The notes: a model not told the origin generated them from the letters alone. 64,000 nucleotides of DNA from Gluconobacter sp. Gdi (GCF_014132155.1 NZ_BLJQ01000002.1:310001-374000), one strand, 5' to 3'; counted from the first letter of the stretch, positions 25,569 to 37,225 are shown. Made by a program: numbers and translations.

Positions 25569-26711
25569 TCAGCGACCTTCGAAGAAATCACGGACCTTGG
25601 CAAAGAAGCCGCTGTTTTCAGGGCTTGCCTTGGCGTGATCGTCGCCCGCTTCTTTCTCGAACTCTTCAAGAAGTTCGCGCTGGCGCTTGGTCAGGTGATG
25701 CGGTGTTTCCACCGAGACCTGAATGTACATGTCACCACGGGCCGAAGACCGCAATACGGAGAAGCCCTTGCCGCGCAGGCGGAAGGTTTCACCTGTCTGC
25801 GTCCCTGCAGGAATGCGGACACGGGTGCGACTGCCGTCAATGACAGGAACCTCAACCTCCGTCCCCAGCGCAGCCTGCGTCATGCGCAGCGGAACGCGGC
25901 AGTAGATATTGGCGCCATCACGCTGGAAGATGTCATGCGACAGGACCGAAACGTGCACATACAGATCGCCGGGCTGTACACCTTCTCCCCCAGCTTCACC
26001 GCGGCCTGCCATGCGGATGCGCGTGCCATCCTCAACGCCAGCCGGGATTTCGATCTGGAGGGTCTCAGTCTTTGCCTGCGTGCCTGTACCCTGACAGACC
26101 TTGCACGGATTGCGAACCGTACGGCCTGACCCATGACAGGTCGGGCAGGGGCGCTCGACAAGGAAGAACCCCTGCTGTGCACGAACCTTGCCCGCGCCAT
26201 GACAGGTGGCGCAGGTCGTGCTGCCGCCACCGGCATCAGCGGAACCGGACCCATGACAGGATTCACACGCAACGCGCGTGCGGACTTCAACGCTCTTGGT
26301 CACGCCAGAAAAGGCTTCGGTCAGACTGATTTCAACCTGAACCTGAACGTCAGCACCTGTACGACGTCCACCGCCACGGCGGCCGCCCATCATGTCTCCG
26401 AACATCTGGTCAAAGATGTCCCCAAGACCACCGGCGCCGAAACCACCAAAGCCTCCGCCGCCGCCCATTCCACCCATGCCGCCATCAAAGGCTGCGTGTC
26501 CGTACTGGTCGTAGGCTGCGCGCTTCTGCTCGTCCTTCAGGACGTCATAGGCTTCGTTGATTTCCTTGAATTTCTGCTCGGCAGCATCATCACCAGGGTT
26601 GCGATCCGGGTGATAGCGCATGGCCTGCTTGCGGAAAGCTTTCTTCAGCTCATCTCCGGAAGCAGTACGCGAAACTTCGAGGCTTTCGTAGTAATCGATC
26701 TTCGTGGCCAT
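25569..26711 (-). CDS. dnaJ: Chaperone protein DnaJ
   Basis: DnaJ delivers unfolded clients to DnaK and stimulates its ATPase. The 380-aa type I protein has the J domain with HPD in [11 protein letters not shown], a Gly/Phe-rich linker (residues about 78-100), four zinc-finger repeats ([32 protein letters not shown]) and a C-terminal client-binding domain. The start is the Met before ATKIDYYE; ten upstream codons are not conserved-looking. It is cotranscribed with dnaK, 118 bp upstream. Confidence 0.96.
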   Translation of the reverse strand: MATKIDYYESLEVSRTASGDELKKAFRKQAMRYHPDRNPGDDAAEQKFKEINEAYDVLKDEQKRAAYDQYGHAAFDGGMGGMGGGGGFGGFGAGGLGDIFDQMFGDMMGGRRGGGRRTGADVQVQVEISLTEAFSGVTKSVEVRTRVACESCHGSGSADAGGGSTTCATCHGAGKVRAQQGFFLVERPCPTCHGSGRTVRNPCKVCQGTGTQAKTETLQIEIPAGVEDGTRIRMAGRGEAGGEGVQPGDLYVHVSVLSHDIFQRDGANIYCRVPLRMTQAALGTEVEVPVIDGSRTRVRIPAGTQTGETFRLRGKGFSVLRSSARGDMYIQVSVETPHHLTKRQRELLEEFEKEAGDDHAKASPENSGFFAKVRDFFEGR

Positions 26712-26745
26712 GATCGGTCCTTGTCTGAGGGCCGGAAACAAGAAT

Positions 26746-26775
26746 GGCGCCCACCCCCTTGCGGGAACGGGCGCC
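26746..26775 (-). other. GC-rich hairpin between dnaK and dnaJ
   Basis: GGCGCCC and GGGCGCC pair across a C/G-rich loop in the 118-bp spacer. On the minus strand it is followed by ATTCTTGTTT, a weak T-rich tail. It may attenuate dnaJ relative to dnaK or mark an mRNA processing site. Confidence 0.45.
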
Positions 26776-26829
26776 CTTCGGAAAACAGGTCAGGCGGGGC
26801 GGGAAGCCCCACCTGGGGAAGTCACCCGA

Positions 26830-28731
<1,902 letters not shown>

Positions 28732-28832
28732 AATATGTCCTTTCAGCGGCTCGCTTCGGCCCTGTCAGGCACCGGGGCGAGCCCTTGTGACGTAAAATCC
28801 GATCCATCAAGGGATCGTGTTTCCGAGACCAG

Positions 28833-28861
28833 ATTTAGGCGGGGCAGCAAAGTGTTTCAAG
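28833..28861 (-). promoter_or_regulatory. Sigma32-type promoter of dnaKJ
   Basis: On the minus strand CTTGAAA is followed 10 nt later by CCCCGCCTAAAT, close to the heat-shock pattern CTTGAAA-n-CCCCATAT. The predicted leader of about 95 nt contains a further small inverted repeat (CGATCC / GGATCG). Confidence 0.65.
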
Positions 28862-28962
28862 CCTTGGCAGTCACATCTTTCATGAAAAATATGCGTTCGC
28901 CTCATTCAGGAAACGGTTGTGACTTCCGCTTGGCCACGGAATGGTCCACTTTGAGATAAGTC

Positions 28963-30090
28963 ATGAAAATTAATCTGATATTCCGGGCCGCGCCCCTGGC
29001 TGCACTTACCTGTCTTGCTGCCTGTGGGCCGATAGGGCCATCCAGGCTTCAGCATGACGAGCTTGAATACTCGCGCGCTCTGGGCGAATCCCAGAAGCAT
29101 GAGATGCTCCTGAATATCGTGCGCCTGCGTTATGCCGATCCGCCGACGTTTCTGGATACGACGCAGGTCATTGCCGGATACAGCGTATCCAAGAGCGTGA
29201 GTGGCGGGTTCTATGCCTATCCTGCCACTGCTGTTGGCAATTATCTCTTCGGAACGGGGACAATGACATCGGGTGAAAGCCCGACCTTCACCTATCAACC
29301 GGTGACGGGGCAGCAATACGCCGAGAATATCGTGCGGCCGATTTCTCCCACCGTTATCATGCCCCTTAGTCTCGGTGGTCTTCCCATTGACACCCTCTTG
29401 CGCCTGACAGCGCAGTCGATCGATGGGCTGTCCAACGTGCGAGGGTTGGGAGCAGGGCCGTTTGGTGGAGGTTCTGTCCGCTTCTATCTTTTGCTGCATG
29501 ATCTGCGTCAGCTTCAGATTGCAGGCGCGATGACAATCCGCATCACGACTGATGCGCCGCCTCCGACCGATGACAACAATAACAAGAAGAATTCTTCAAA
29601 GCCGGAAAACGGCAACGGCCAAGAGCATTCCTATCTGGTGCTGTCTTCGACATCTGATAGCAGCCTTCTCTCGACGCAGGCGGAAGTGCGCCGCCTCCTG
29701 CATCTGGACGCCCAGGCTGAAGAGGCGGAAATTGTTTACGGCCCCTATCCGAAACATCCTGGGCAGATTGCCATTCTGACGCGCTCTATGCTCGCGATGC
29801 TGACACAGTTGGCTTATGAGGTTGAGGTTCCGGAAGAAGACATCAAGGTAGGCCGGACACCGCCGACGATCGGGCAGGTGGGTATCGAGAACCGCCCGGA
29901 AGTTGTTATTCATTCAGGACACAAGGTCCCCGACCGCCGATATGCTGCGGTAGAATATAACGACATGTGGTTCTGGATTGATGAGAAAGATTTCCAGAGC
30001 AAGCTTGCCTTTACAATGGTTCAGGTCCTCAGTGCCTTGGCGGCCACGAACCATACAGGTGGGGCAGTGGTCACAATTCCAGCTGGATAA
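28963..30090 (+). CDS. Conserved lipoprotein of unknown function
   Basis: A 375-aa protein with a lipoprotein signal (lipobox LAAC, Cys21). The mature start carries a segment (LLNIVRLRYADPPTFLD, about residues 47-63) that I recognise from a widespread but uncharacterised family of proteobacterial lipoproteins. A low-complexity Asp/Asn/Lys/Ser spacer (about residues 204-222) joins two halves; the second half has no enzyme motif. It is divergent from dnaK and upstream of sldBA, separated by a 160-bp promoter region, so it is probably independent of both. Confidence 0.7.
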   Translation: MKINLIFRAAPLAALTCLAACGPIGPSRLQHDELEYSRALGESQKHEMLLNIVRLRYADPPTFLDTTQVIAGYSVSKSVSGGFYAYPATAVGNYLFGTGTMTSGESPTFTYQPVTGQQYAENIVRPISPTVIMPLSLGGLPIDTLLRLTAQSIDGLSNVRGLGAGPFGGGSVRFYLLLHDLRQLQIAGAMTIRITTDAPPPTDDNNNKKNSSKPENGNGQEHSYLVLSSTSDSSLLSTQAEVRRLLHLDAQAEEAEIVYGPYPKHPGQIAILTRSMLAMLTQLAYEVEVPEEDIKVGRTPPTIGQVGIENRPEVVIHSGHKVPDRRYAAVEYNDMWFWIDEKDFQSKLAFTMVQVLSALAATNHTGGAVVTIPAG

Positions 30091-30133
30091 TCCCAATATT
30101 TGCAGAAATATTCATTTTTCAAATAGTTCCAAG

Positions 30134-30190
30134 CACGTTTTTGTTACCGCAAACACGCCTTTGTTAAAGGATATTCAGAAGAACTCTAAT
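30134..30190 (+). promoter_or_regulatory. Promoter region of sldBA with paired direct repeats
   Basis: CACGTTTTTGTTA (30134-30146) and CACGCCTTTGTTA (30154-30166) match at 11 of 13 positions and are spaced 20 bp, about two helical turns. The second copy ends in TTGTTA, which pairs with TCTAAT 18 nt downstream as a possible -35/-10 set. The arrangement suggests a dimeric regulator bound on one DNA face, with its inner copy overlapping the -35 box. Confidence 0.45.
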
Positions 30191-30249
30191 GGACCTCGCT
30201 GGATAATCGACATACCGTCCCGGGTATTCAGTCTGGGAGGCATCCGGTT

Positions 30250-30630
30250 ATGCCGAATATTAACGGCACGAAGACTCTGACGGAGTGGCTGACGCTGCTT
30301 CTGGGGGTCGTTATTCTTCTTGTGGGCCTGATCTTTGTCATCATGGGGGCAGACCTCGCGATGCTGGGTGGCTCTGTTTACTACGTCATTTGCGGCATCG
30401 TGTTGGTTGCCAGCGGGGTGTTCATGGTGATGGGACGCACGCTTGGCGGGTTCCTGTACCTTGGCGCGCTGGCCTACACATGGGTGTGGTCCTTGTGGGA
30501 AGTCGGGTTCAGCCCCGTTGATCTTCTGCCGCGTGCTTTCGGTCCGACCATTCTCGGCATTCTCGTGGTCCTGACCATTCCGGTTCTTCGCCGCCTGGAA
30601 TCCCGCCGTACACTCAGAGGAGCCGTCTGA
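30250..30630 (+). CDS. sldB: PQQ polyol dehydrogenase, small membrane subunit
   Basis: A 126-aa hydrophobic protein with four to five membrane spans starting at about residue 13, equivalent to the membrane anchor fused to the N-terminus of PQQ glucose dehydrogenase but here separate, as in the Gluconobacter glycerol/sorbitol dehydrogenase. It anchors SldA and probably provides the ubiquinone site. GGGAGG precedes the ATG. Its stop overlaps the sldA start (TGATG), giving 1:1 coupling. Confidence 0.93.
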   Translation: MPNINGTKTLTEWLTLLLGVVILLVGLIFVIMGADLAMLGGSVYYVICGIVLVASGVFMVMGRTLGGFLYLGALAYTWVWSLWEVGFSPVDLLPRAFGPTILGILVVLTIPVLRRLESRRTLRGAV

Positions 30631-32849
30631 TGCGTCGGTCTCACCTTCTCGCAACAGCCGCAGGCCTCGCGCTCGCCTGTTCGCCTCTCGCCGCACACGC
30701 TCAGTTCGCTCCCGCAGGCTCGGGTGGTTCTCCGACCGCCGCAGTTCCTGGTCCAGGCAATGCGAATGAGCCTACTGAGAGCGGTCCTAAAGAGCAGAGC
30801 TATTTTGCCGGACCGTCTCCGTATGCCCCGCAGGCTCCCGGCGTAAATGCTGCAAACCTGCCGGATATCGAGTCAATTGATCCGTCAGAAGTGCCTGCCA
30901 TGGCACCCCAGCAGAGCGCAAATCCGGCTCCTGGAGACTGGGTTGCTTATGGCCGTGATGATCATCAGACGCGTTATTCGCCGCTGTCTGAAATCACGCC
31001 TGAGAACGCTGGCAACCTGAAGGTCGCATTCACCTATCATACGGGCAGCTACCCACGTCCGGGTCAGACCAACAAATGGGCAGCTGAAACCACACCGATC
31101 AAGGTGGGTGACGGCCTCTATATGTGTTCGGCCATGAACGACATCATGAAGCTGGACCCGGTCACGGGGAAGCAGATCTGGCGTCGGAATGTGGATGTGA
31201 AGTACCACTCCATTCCCTATACGGCAGCCTGTAAGGGCGTGACGTATTTCACGTCGTCCGTTGTGCCTGAAGGGCAGCCCTGTCACAATCGGCTTATCGA
31301 AGGCACGCTCGATATGCGCCTGATTGCTGTTGATGCGGCAACGGGTGAGTTTTGTCCGAATTTCGGTCACGGTGGTCAGGTCAACCTAATGCAGGGTCTT
31401 GGCGAGTCCGTTCCGGGCTTCGTTTCCATGACCGTACCGCCACCGGTCGTTGATGGCGTTGTCGTCGTCAACCACGAAGTGCTGGATGGTCAGCGTCGCT
31501 GGGCACCGTCTGGTGTGATCCGCGGTTACGATGCTGAAAGCGGCAAGTTCGTCTGGGCTTGGGACGTCAACAACCCGACAGATCACAGCCAGCCAACGGG
31601 CAATCGCCATTATAGCCGTGGTACGCCGAACTCATGGGCTGCACTGACGGGCGATAGCGCTCTTGGTCTTGTTTATGTGCCGACCGGAAACTCCGCTGCC
31701 GACTATTACAGCGCCCTGCGTAGCGATGCCGAAAACAAGGTTTCTTCCGCAGTCGTGGCGATTGACGTCAAGACAGGTGAAGAAAAGTGGGTTTTCCAGA
31801 CCGCCCATAAAGACGTCTGGGATTATGATATTGGCTCTCAGGCAACCCTGATGGATATGCCTGGCCCTGACGGCCAGCCCGTTCCAGCCCTTATCATGCC
31901 GACGAAGCGCGGTCAGACGTTCGTTCTGGATCGCCGGACAGGCAAGCCAGTTCTTCCCGTCGTAGAGCGTCCGGCTCCGTCACCAGGCGTCATTCCTGGC
32001 GACCCACGGACCCCGACGCAGCCCTGGTCTGTCGGGATGCCTGCTCTGCGCGTGCCTGATCTGAAAGAGACGGATATGTGGGGTATGTCTCCCATTGATC
32101 AGCTCTTCTGCCGGATCAAGTTCCGTCGTGCGAACTACGTCGGTGAATTCACGCCGCCGAGCGTTGATAAGCCATGGATTGAATACCCGGGCTACAATGG
32201 TGGCAGTGACTGGGGTTCCATGTCCTATGACGAGAAGAGCGGAATCCTGATCGCGAACTGGAACATCACCCCGATGTACGACCAGCTCGTCACCCGCAAG
32301 AAGGCCGACAAGCTTGGTCTGATGCCGATCGACGATCCTAACTTCAAGCCAGGTGGCGGTGGCGCCGAAGGTAATGGTGCCATGGACGGAACGCCTTATG
32401 GCATCGTCGTGACGCCGTTCTGGGATCAGTACACCGGCATGATGTGCAACCGTCCGCCTTACGGCATGATCACGGCCATCGACATGAAGCACGGTCAGAA
32501 GGTGCTCTGGCAGCATCCGCTGGGAACGGCTCGTGCTAATGGTCCATGGGGTCTGCCGACAGGCCTTCCCTGGGAGATCGGAACACCGAACAACGGCGGT
32601 TCCGTCGTGACAGGTGGCGGTCTTGTGTTCATTGCAGCGGCTACGGATAACCAGATCCGTGCCATTGACGAACACACCGGCAAGGTCGTGTGGAGCGCAG
32701 TGCTCCCGGGTGGCGGTCAGGCCAACCCGATGACCTACGAAGCCAATGGACATCAGTACGTTGCCATCATGGCAGGTGGTCATCACTTCATGATGACGCC
32801 AGTCAGCGATCAGCTCGTGGTCTACGCTTTGCCTGACGCCGTTAAGTAA
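30630..32849 (+). CDS. sldA: PQQ-dependent polyol (glycerol/D-sorbitol/D-arabitol) dehydrogenase, catalytic subunit
   Basis: The 739-aa quinoprotein oxidises polyols regioselectively in the periplasm (glycerol to dihydroxyacetone, sorbitol to L-sorbose, arabitol to xylulose) and passes electrons to ubiquinone. It has a signal peptide (MRRSHLLATAAGLALACSP, cleavage near AHAQ), then an eight-bladed PQQ propeller with GDWVAYGRDDHQTRYSPL, WAWDVNNP, VPTGNSAADYY, DVWDYDIGSQ and the late GGLVFIAAATDNQ and ANPMTYE motifs. The small subunit SldB immediately upstream settles the assignment over glucose dehydrogenase. A hairpin follows the stop. Confidence 0.95.
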   Translation: MRRSHLLATAAGLALACSPLAAHAQFAPAGSGGSPTAAVPGPGNANEPTESGPKEQSYFAGPSPYAPQAPGVNAANLPDIESIDPSEVPAMAPQQSANPAPGDWVAYGRDDHQTRYSPLSEITPENAGNLKVAFTYHTGSYPRPGQTNKWAAETTPIKVGDGLYMCSAMNDIMKLDPVTGKQIWRRNVDVKYHSIPYTAACKGVTYFTSSVVPEGQPCHNRLIEGTLDMRLIAVDAATGEFCPNFGHGGQVNLMQGLGESVPGFVSMTVPPPVVDGVVVVNHEVLDGQRRWAPSGVIRGYDAESGKFVWAWDVNNPTDHSQPTGNRHYSRGTPNSWAALTGDSALGLVYVPTGNSAADYYSALRSDAENKVSSAVVAIDVKTGEEKWVFQTAHKDVWDYDIGSQATLMDMPGPDGQPVPALIMPTKRGQTFVLDRRTGKPVLPVVERPAPSPGVIPGDPRTPTQPWSVGMPALRVPDLKETDMWGMSPIDQLFCRIKFRRANYVGEFTPPSVDKPWIEYPGYNGGSDWGSMSYDEKSGILIANWNITPMYDQLVTRKKADKLGLMPIDDPNFKPGGGGAEGNGAMDGTPYGIVVTPFWDQYTGMMCNRPPYGMITAIDMKHGQKVLWQHPLGTARANGPWGLPTGLPWEIGTPNNGGSVVTGGGLVFIAAATDNQIRAIDEHTGKVVWSAVLPGGGQANPMTYEANGHQYVAIMAGGHHFMMTPVSDQLVVYALPDAVK

Positions 32850-32859
32850 AGCTGACGAC

Positions 32860-32890
32860 TGTGGCGGATGTGCTGTGCACATTCGCTACA
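32860..32890 (+). terminator. Hairpin after sldA
   Basis: A 14-bp stem with two G-T pairs (TGTGGCGGATGTGC / GCACATTCGCTACA) and a TGT loop starts 10 nt after the stop. No T-run follows, so termination strength is uncertain; it may stabilise the highly expressed sldBA message. Confidence 0.55.
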
Positions 32891-33044
32891 CTCCATCGTC
32901 AAAGGGGGACTTCTGTGCTAGCAGGGCATGGACGTCTCCCTTTTTCGTTTCTGCCTGTTTTTTATTCTGAAAACCTCAGGCGCAGACCGATCAGGAAGGC
33001 TTCTCGTTCGGATCAAATTTTCAGAATGGCCCGCCGAAACGCTC

Positions 33045-34229
33045 ATGACTGACCGTTCTCCCGTGATCCTCCAGGTCCTTCCTGCACTCAGTACTGGGGG
33101 GCTTGAGCGCGGTGCCATCGAAATCGCCGCTGCCATCACTCAGGCGGGCGGGAAAGCCATTGTTGCTTCAAAGCCGGGGCCGCTGCTGATCCAGTTGAGG
33201 CACGCTGGCGCAATTCATGTGCCGCTCAACCTCAAATCCAAATCACCTGTTGCTGTACTGCGCCGGGCCCGTGATCTTCAGAAACTGATCCGCCAGCAGG
33301 GAGTGGATCTGGTGCATGCCCGCTCCCGTATTCCGGCATGGGCGGCCTGGCTGGCCTGTCGTCGTGAAGGGATCCCGCTGGTCACGACATGGCATGGTGT
33401 TCATGGTGCGGGCTGGTGGGGCAAGAAGCTTTATAATTCTGTTCTGGCCCGTGGCACGCGCGTGATTGCCATTTCGAATTTCATCGCCGGCCGTCTGTCC
33501 GGGCAATATGGTGTTCAGTCAGACCGCCTGCGGACTATTCCCCGTGGTGCCGACCCCTCTCTTTTTGACCCGCAAAAGGTCTCCGGCGAACGGATCCAGC
33601 GGCTTGCCGAAGCTTGGTCAGTCCCCCACGGTGCCCGCGTGATCCTGATGCCTGCACGTCTAACGGCGTGGAAAGGGCAGAGGGTCCTGATTGAAGCACT
33701 GAAGTTTCTCAAACAGGCCTCTGCTGCACCCTGGATCTGTGTTCTGGTTGGCCCGGAAACGGATCATAAATTTGCGCTCTCTCTTGGGCGAAGAATTCAG
33801 GAGCTGGGTCTGGAAGACAGGGTTCGCTTCGCAGGGACATGCCAGGACATGCCAGCGGCCTGCGCTCTGGCGTCCGTTGTCGTCGCGCCGTCTCTGCGGC
33901 CTGAACCCTTTGGGCGCACGCTTGTGGAGGCGCAGATGATGGGCAAACCCGTTATCGGCACGGCACAGGGCGCCATGATGGAGACGGTCCTGCCCGGACA
34001 GACAGGTCTCGTCATTCCTCCCGATAATCCTCAGGCATTGGCAGAAGCACTTGTCGGCATTCTGTCGGCCGATGATGAAACGCTTGCCTATCTGGCAGAA
34101 AATGCCCGTGAGCATGTCTTGCGAAATTATACGATCCGACAGATGCAGTCGGCGACACTCGGTGTATATGACGAGCTGCTTGGAACGCATCTTCGAGCAT
34201 CTTTCGACGGACAGACTGATGACAACTGA
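33045..34229 (+). CDS. Glycosyltransferase family 4
   Basis: A 394-aa GT-B enzyme: N-terminal ILQVLPALSTGGLERGAIEIA (acceptor-loop glycine motif), central HARSRIPAWAAWLACR and the donor-site EPFGRTLVEAQ with the two Glu of the E-x7-E motif. It probably adds a sugar to lipopolysaccharide or exopolysaccharide on the cytoplasmic face; donor and acceptor unknown. The start at 33045 avoids a 39-codon upstream extension lacking family resemblance. The next small gene overlaps its stop by 11 nt. Confidence 0.86.
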   Translation: MTDRSPVILQVLPALSTGGLERGAIEIAAAITQAGGKAIVASKPGPLLIQLRHAGAIHVPLNLKSKSPVAVLRRARDLQKLIRQQGVDLVHARSRIPAWAAWLACRREGIPLVTTWHGVHGAGWWGKKLYNSVLARGTRVIAISNFIAGRLSGQYGVQSDRLRTIPRGADPSLFDPQKVSGERIQRLAEAWSVPHGARVILMPARLTAWKGQRVLIEALKFLKQASAAPWICVLVGPETDHKFALSLGRRIQELGLEDRVRFAGTCQDMPAACALASVVVAPSLRPEPFGRTLVEAQMMGKPVIGTAQGAMMETVLPGQTGLVIPPDNPQALAEALVGILSADDETLAYLAENAREHVLRNYTIRQMQSATLGVYDELLGTHLRASFDGQTDDN

Positions 34230-34395
34230 CAAGACGGAAAACGGCAAAGCTACGGCCCATCTGACTGATAAGGCGCAGGCTGCCAAAGAGGCACGCGCAG
34301 CTCGCGAAGCCAAGGCGCTCCGGGCCAATCTTCTGCGTCGCAAACAGCAGCAGCGCATCAGGCCCACAGCGCCCGCACCGTCTTCCGAAAGCTAA
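34219..34395 (+). CDS. 58-aa Ala/Lys/Arg-rich protein
   Basis: The product is almost entirely one charged helix (KAQAAKEARAAREAKALRAN) followed by LLRRKQQQRIRP, a basic end seen in small uncharacterised alphaproteobacterial proteins encoded near murA. Its ATG lies 11 nt inside the glycosyltransferase gene in another frame and its stop is 7 nt before the EamA gene, so it is part of one tightly packed operon. A longer frame upstream overlaps the glycosyltransferase and is unlikely to be used. Nucleic-acid binding is possible but unproven. Confidence 0.6.
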   Translation: MTTDKTENGKATAHLTDKAQAAKEARAAREAKALRANLLRRKQQQRIRPTAPAPSSES

Positions 34396-34402
34396 GGCCG
34401 TC

Positions 34403-35305
34403 ATGAAAATCCGTCTGCCAACCCCGACACCACAGGAGCTGGCGTTGGCGGGCGTTACGGCGCTCTGGGGAGGCACTTTTCTGATCCTGCATCTGGCCAT
34501 GCAGCATTGCGGACCGATGTTCTTCGTCGGTGTGCGGTTTCTGATGGCCGCAGCCATGGTGGCGTGTCTGGCAGGTCGTCACATGACGGGGCTGACACGG
34601 AAAGAAGTGCGATCCGGTATTCTGATCGGGATTGCCCTTTCAATCGGGTATGTTTTGCAAAGTGCAGGGTTGCGTGAGGTGACCAGCAGCCGTTCTGCAT
34701 TCATCACGGCTCTCTATGTGCCGTTGGTGCCATTATTCCAGTGGGCCATTCTGCGTAAATCCCCGCACATCATGAGCTGGGTCGGAATCGGCCTGGCGTT
34801 TGCCGGATTGATTGCGCTGGCAGGGCCGGCAGCCCTGACCCTGACCTTTAGTCATGGTGATTTGCTGACGGTGCTTTCAGCATGCGCCATCGCTGCCGAA
34901 ATTGTTTTGATCAGCCTGTTTGCCCAAGGCGTGGACAGTCGTAGAATCACGGTCTGCCAGCTTATTGGAGGCGGCCTTTTTGCACTTTTGCTCATGCCTG
35001 TCGCCGGGGAGCATGTGCCGACGTTTTCATGGATCTGGGTTGCCTGTGCTGCGGCCCTGGGAAGCCTGAGCGCTCTGGTTCAGCTCGTGATGAACTGGGC
35101 GCAGAAATCTGTCCCACCTTCAAAAGCTGCTGTGATTTATGCAGGAGAGCCTGTGTGGGGTGGTCTGGTCGGCTGGCTGGCGGGCGACCAGCTGCAGGCC
35201 ACCACGCTTCTTGGCGCTGCTTTGATTGTCTGTGGTGTTCTTGCCAGTGAGATGAGACCGCGCTGGCTTGTCAAAAGGCAACAGCACCTCACGGAAAATG
35301 GCTAA
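34403..35305 (+). CDS. DMT-superfamily (EamA) transporter
   Basis: A 300-aa membrane protein with ten predicted spans arranged as two EamA repeats; LWGGTFLILHLAM and VGVRFLMAAAMVACLAG mark the first, AALGSLSALVQLVMNWAQKSVPPSKAAVIYAGEPVWGG-type sequence (AVIYAGEPVWGGLVGWL) the second. The family exports metabolites such as amino acids or nucleosides; no substrate is evident. It starts 7 nt after the small basic protein and is probably cotranscribed with it and the glycosyltransferase. Confidence 0.85.
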   Translation: MKIRLPTPTPQELALAGVTALWGGTFLILHLAMQHCGPMFFVGVRFLMAAAMVACLAGRHMTGLTRKEVRSGILIGIALSIGYVLQSAGLREVTSSRSAFITALYVPLVPLFQWAILRKSPHIMSWVGIGLAFAGLIALAGPAALTLTFSHGDLLTVLSACAIAAEIVLISLFAQGVDSRRITVCQLIGGGLFALLLMPVAGEHVPTFSWIWVACAAALGSLSALVQLVMNWAQKSVPPSKAAVIYAGEPVWGGLVGWLAGDQLQATTLLGAALIVCGVLASEMRPRWLVKRQQHLTENG

Positions 35306-35377
35306 ACCGACACATTGCGTGATCGGGCGGCTGTCGCTAGAGCAGATCGATCCCCCCGTGTAGGAGTTAATGCATCC

Positions 35378-35929
35378 ATGCCAATCATGCCTGATACCTG
35401 GATCCGCCAGATGGCCAAAGAACACGGCATGATTGAACCGTTTGTAGAAAACCAGAAACGGGAAGGCGTTATTTCCTATGGTCTGTCGTCATACGGCTAT
35501 GACGCGCGCGTCGCGGAAGACTTCAAAATCTTTACCGATGTGGACAGTGCCGTCGTCGATCCGAAGAACTTCGCCGCGAACAGCTTCGTGACACGGACGG
35601 GCGACATCACGATTCCCCCGAACAGCTTCGCACTGGCGCACACGATCGAATATTTCCGTATTCCACGGGACACATTGGTCGTCTGCCTTGGTAAGTCCAC
35701 CTATGCGCGCTGTGGTATCATCGTGAATGTGACGCCGCTTGAGCCGGAGTGGGAAGGGCAGGTCACCATCGAAATCAGTAACACGACGCCGCTGCCTGCG
35801 CGCATCTATGCGAACGAAGGCATCTGCCAGTTCCTGTTCTTCCAGGGCGCAAGCCCTTGCGAAGTCAGCTACGCGGATCGTGCCGGTAAATACATGCGCC
35901 AGTCCGGCGTAACCACGCCTCGGCTGTAA
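35378..35929 (+). CDS. dcd: dCTP deaminase
   Basis: Dcd deaminates dCTP to dUTP, the main route to dUMP for thymidylate. The 183-aa homotrimeric enzyme shows [23 protein letters not shown], the substrate loop [11 protein letters not shown] (Ser-Arg), and the catalytic Glu in [14 protein letters not shown]. The Met at 35378, with TAGGAG 12 nt upstream, matches the family start. It is followed 14 nt later by murA. Confidence 0.95.
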   Translation: MPIMPDTWIRQMAKEHGMIEPFVENQKREGVISYGLSSYGYDARVAEDFKIFTDVDSAVVDPKNFAANSFVTRTGDITIPPNSFALAHTIEYFRIPRDTLVVCLGKSTYARCGIIVNVTPLEPEWEGQVTIEISNTTPLPARIYANEGICQFLFFQGASPCEVSYADRAGKYMRQSGVTTPRL

Positions 35930-35943
35930 GGAGCGCATCACTC

Positions 35944-37200
35944 ATGGACCGTTTCATTATTCGTGGTGGCCATCGCCTGACGGGCGAAATCGAGATCGGG
36001 GGCGCAAAGAACTCCGGCCTCAAGCTCATGGTCGCAGGCCTGCTGACCTCTGACCGTCTGGTGCTGTCCAACGTTCCGCAAATTGCCGACATCAAGACGA
36101 TGCGCGATCTTCTCAAGGGACTGGGCATCGCCGTCGAGGCTGTGGGTGAGCGTACCCTCTCTATCGGAGGCGAAATCGGATCGGTGGAAGCCCCGTACGA
36201 CATCGTTTCCAAGATGCGTGCTTCCATTCTTGTTCTTGGCCCGCTTCTGGCGCGTGCCCGTGAAGCCAAGGTTTCGCTGCCGGGTGGCTGCGCTATTGGC
36301 ACGCGCCCTGTGGACATGCATCTCAAAGGGCTTGAAGCTCTGGGTGCTGAAATCCGCCTTGAGAACGGATACATCAATGCCCGTGCGCCCGAAGGCCTGA
36401 AGGGCGACCGGATTATCCTGCCGTTCGCCAGTGTCGGTGCGACGGAAAATCTGCTGATGGCGTCCACGCTCGCCAAAGGCCGTACCGAAATCGTCAACGC
36501 AGCGCGTGAGCCCGAGATCAGCGATCTGGTGCACTGCCTCAACGCAATGGGCGCACAGATCACGGGTGAGGGCTCCGGTACACTGATCATTGAAGGCGTA
36601 GAGCGCCTGCATGGTGCTAACTACGCCGTCATGCCAGATCGCATCGAGTGCGGCACCTATGCTTGCGCTGCGGGCATCACGGGCGGTGACCTTCTGCTCG
36701 TCGGTGGTCGTGCCGATGATCTGGGAGCTGTAATCCGCACTCTTCAGGAAACGGGTGTTGAAGTTGAGGAAGATCCGCGTGGTCTGCGTGTCCGTCGCAC
36801 GGGCAAGCTGACAGGCGTGGACATCATGACGGAGCCATATCCGGGTTTCCCGACGGACATGCAGGCCCAGTTCATGGCGATGCTCTCTGTTGCGGATGGT
36901 GCGTCCATGATTACCGAGACGATTTTCGAAAATCGTTTCATGCATGTTCCTGAGCTGAACCGGATGGGTGCGCGCATCAATCCGCATGGTCGCTCGGCAA
37001 TTATCCGTGGCGTTCCGAAGCTGTCCGGTGCTCCGGTCATGGCTACTGATCTTCGGGCGTCTTTCTCGCTCATCCTGGCTGGACTTGCTGCTGAAGGCGA
37101 GACGCAACTCAGCCGGATTTATCATCTGGATCGTGGGTATGAGGGCGTAGATCGCAAGCTTGCAGCATGTGGTGCTGATATCGAACGCGTTTCAGACTGA
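35944..37200 (+). CDS. murA: UDP-N-acetylglucosamine 1-carboxyvinyltransferase
   Basis: MurA adds enolpyruvate from PEP to UDP-GlcNAc, the first committed step of peptidoglycan synthesis. The 418-aa protein starts [25 protein letters not shown]-like (GGAKNS at the UDP-sugar site) and has the reactive Cys116 in [14 protein letters not shown], the usual fosfomycin-sensitive form. Later [13 protein letters not shown] and [10 protein letters not shown] are conserved. A strong terminator follows. The dcd-murA pairing is common in acetic acid bacteria as far as I recall. Confidence 0.96.
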   Translation: MDRFIIRGGHRLTGEIEIGGAKNSGLKLMVAGLLTSDRLVLSNVPQIADIKTMRDLLKGLGIAVEAVGERTLSIGGEIGSVEAPYDIVSKMRASILVLGPLLARAREAKVSLPGGCAIGTRPVDMHLKGLEALGAEIRLENGYINARAPEGLKGDRIILPFASVGATENLLMASTLAKGRTEIVNAAREPEISDLVHCLNAMGAQITGEGSGTLIIEGVERLHGANYAVMPDRIECGTYACAAGITGGDLLLVGGRADDLGAVIRTLQETGVEVEEDPRGLRVRRTGKLTGVDIMTEPYPGFPTDMQAQFMAMLSVADGASMITETIFENRFMHVPELNRMGARINPHGRSAIIRGVPKLSGAPVMATDLRASFSLILAGLAAEGETQLSRIYHLDRGYEGVDRKLAACGADIERVSD

Positions 37201-37225
37201 AGACTGTTCAGGCTTCTTTTGAGGC

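Noticed and set aside
29570-29630. Asp/Asn/Lys-rich stretch in the lipoprotein as a possible frameshift scar
   Set aside because: The reading frame continues with family-like sequence on both sides, so it is a linker rather than a defect.
35938-37125. 395-codon frame antisense to murA
   Set aside because: It mirrors murA codon structure and lacks any motif or ribosome site.
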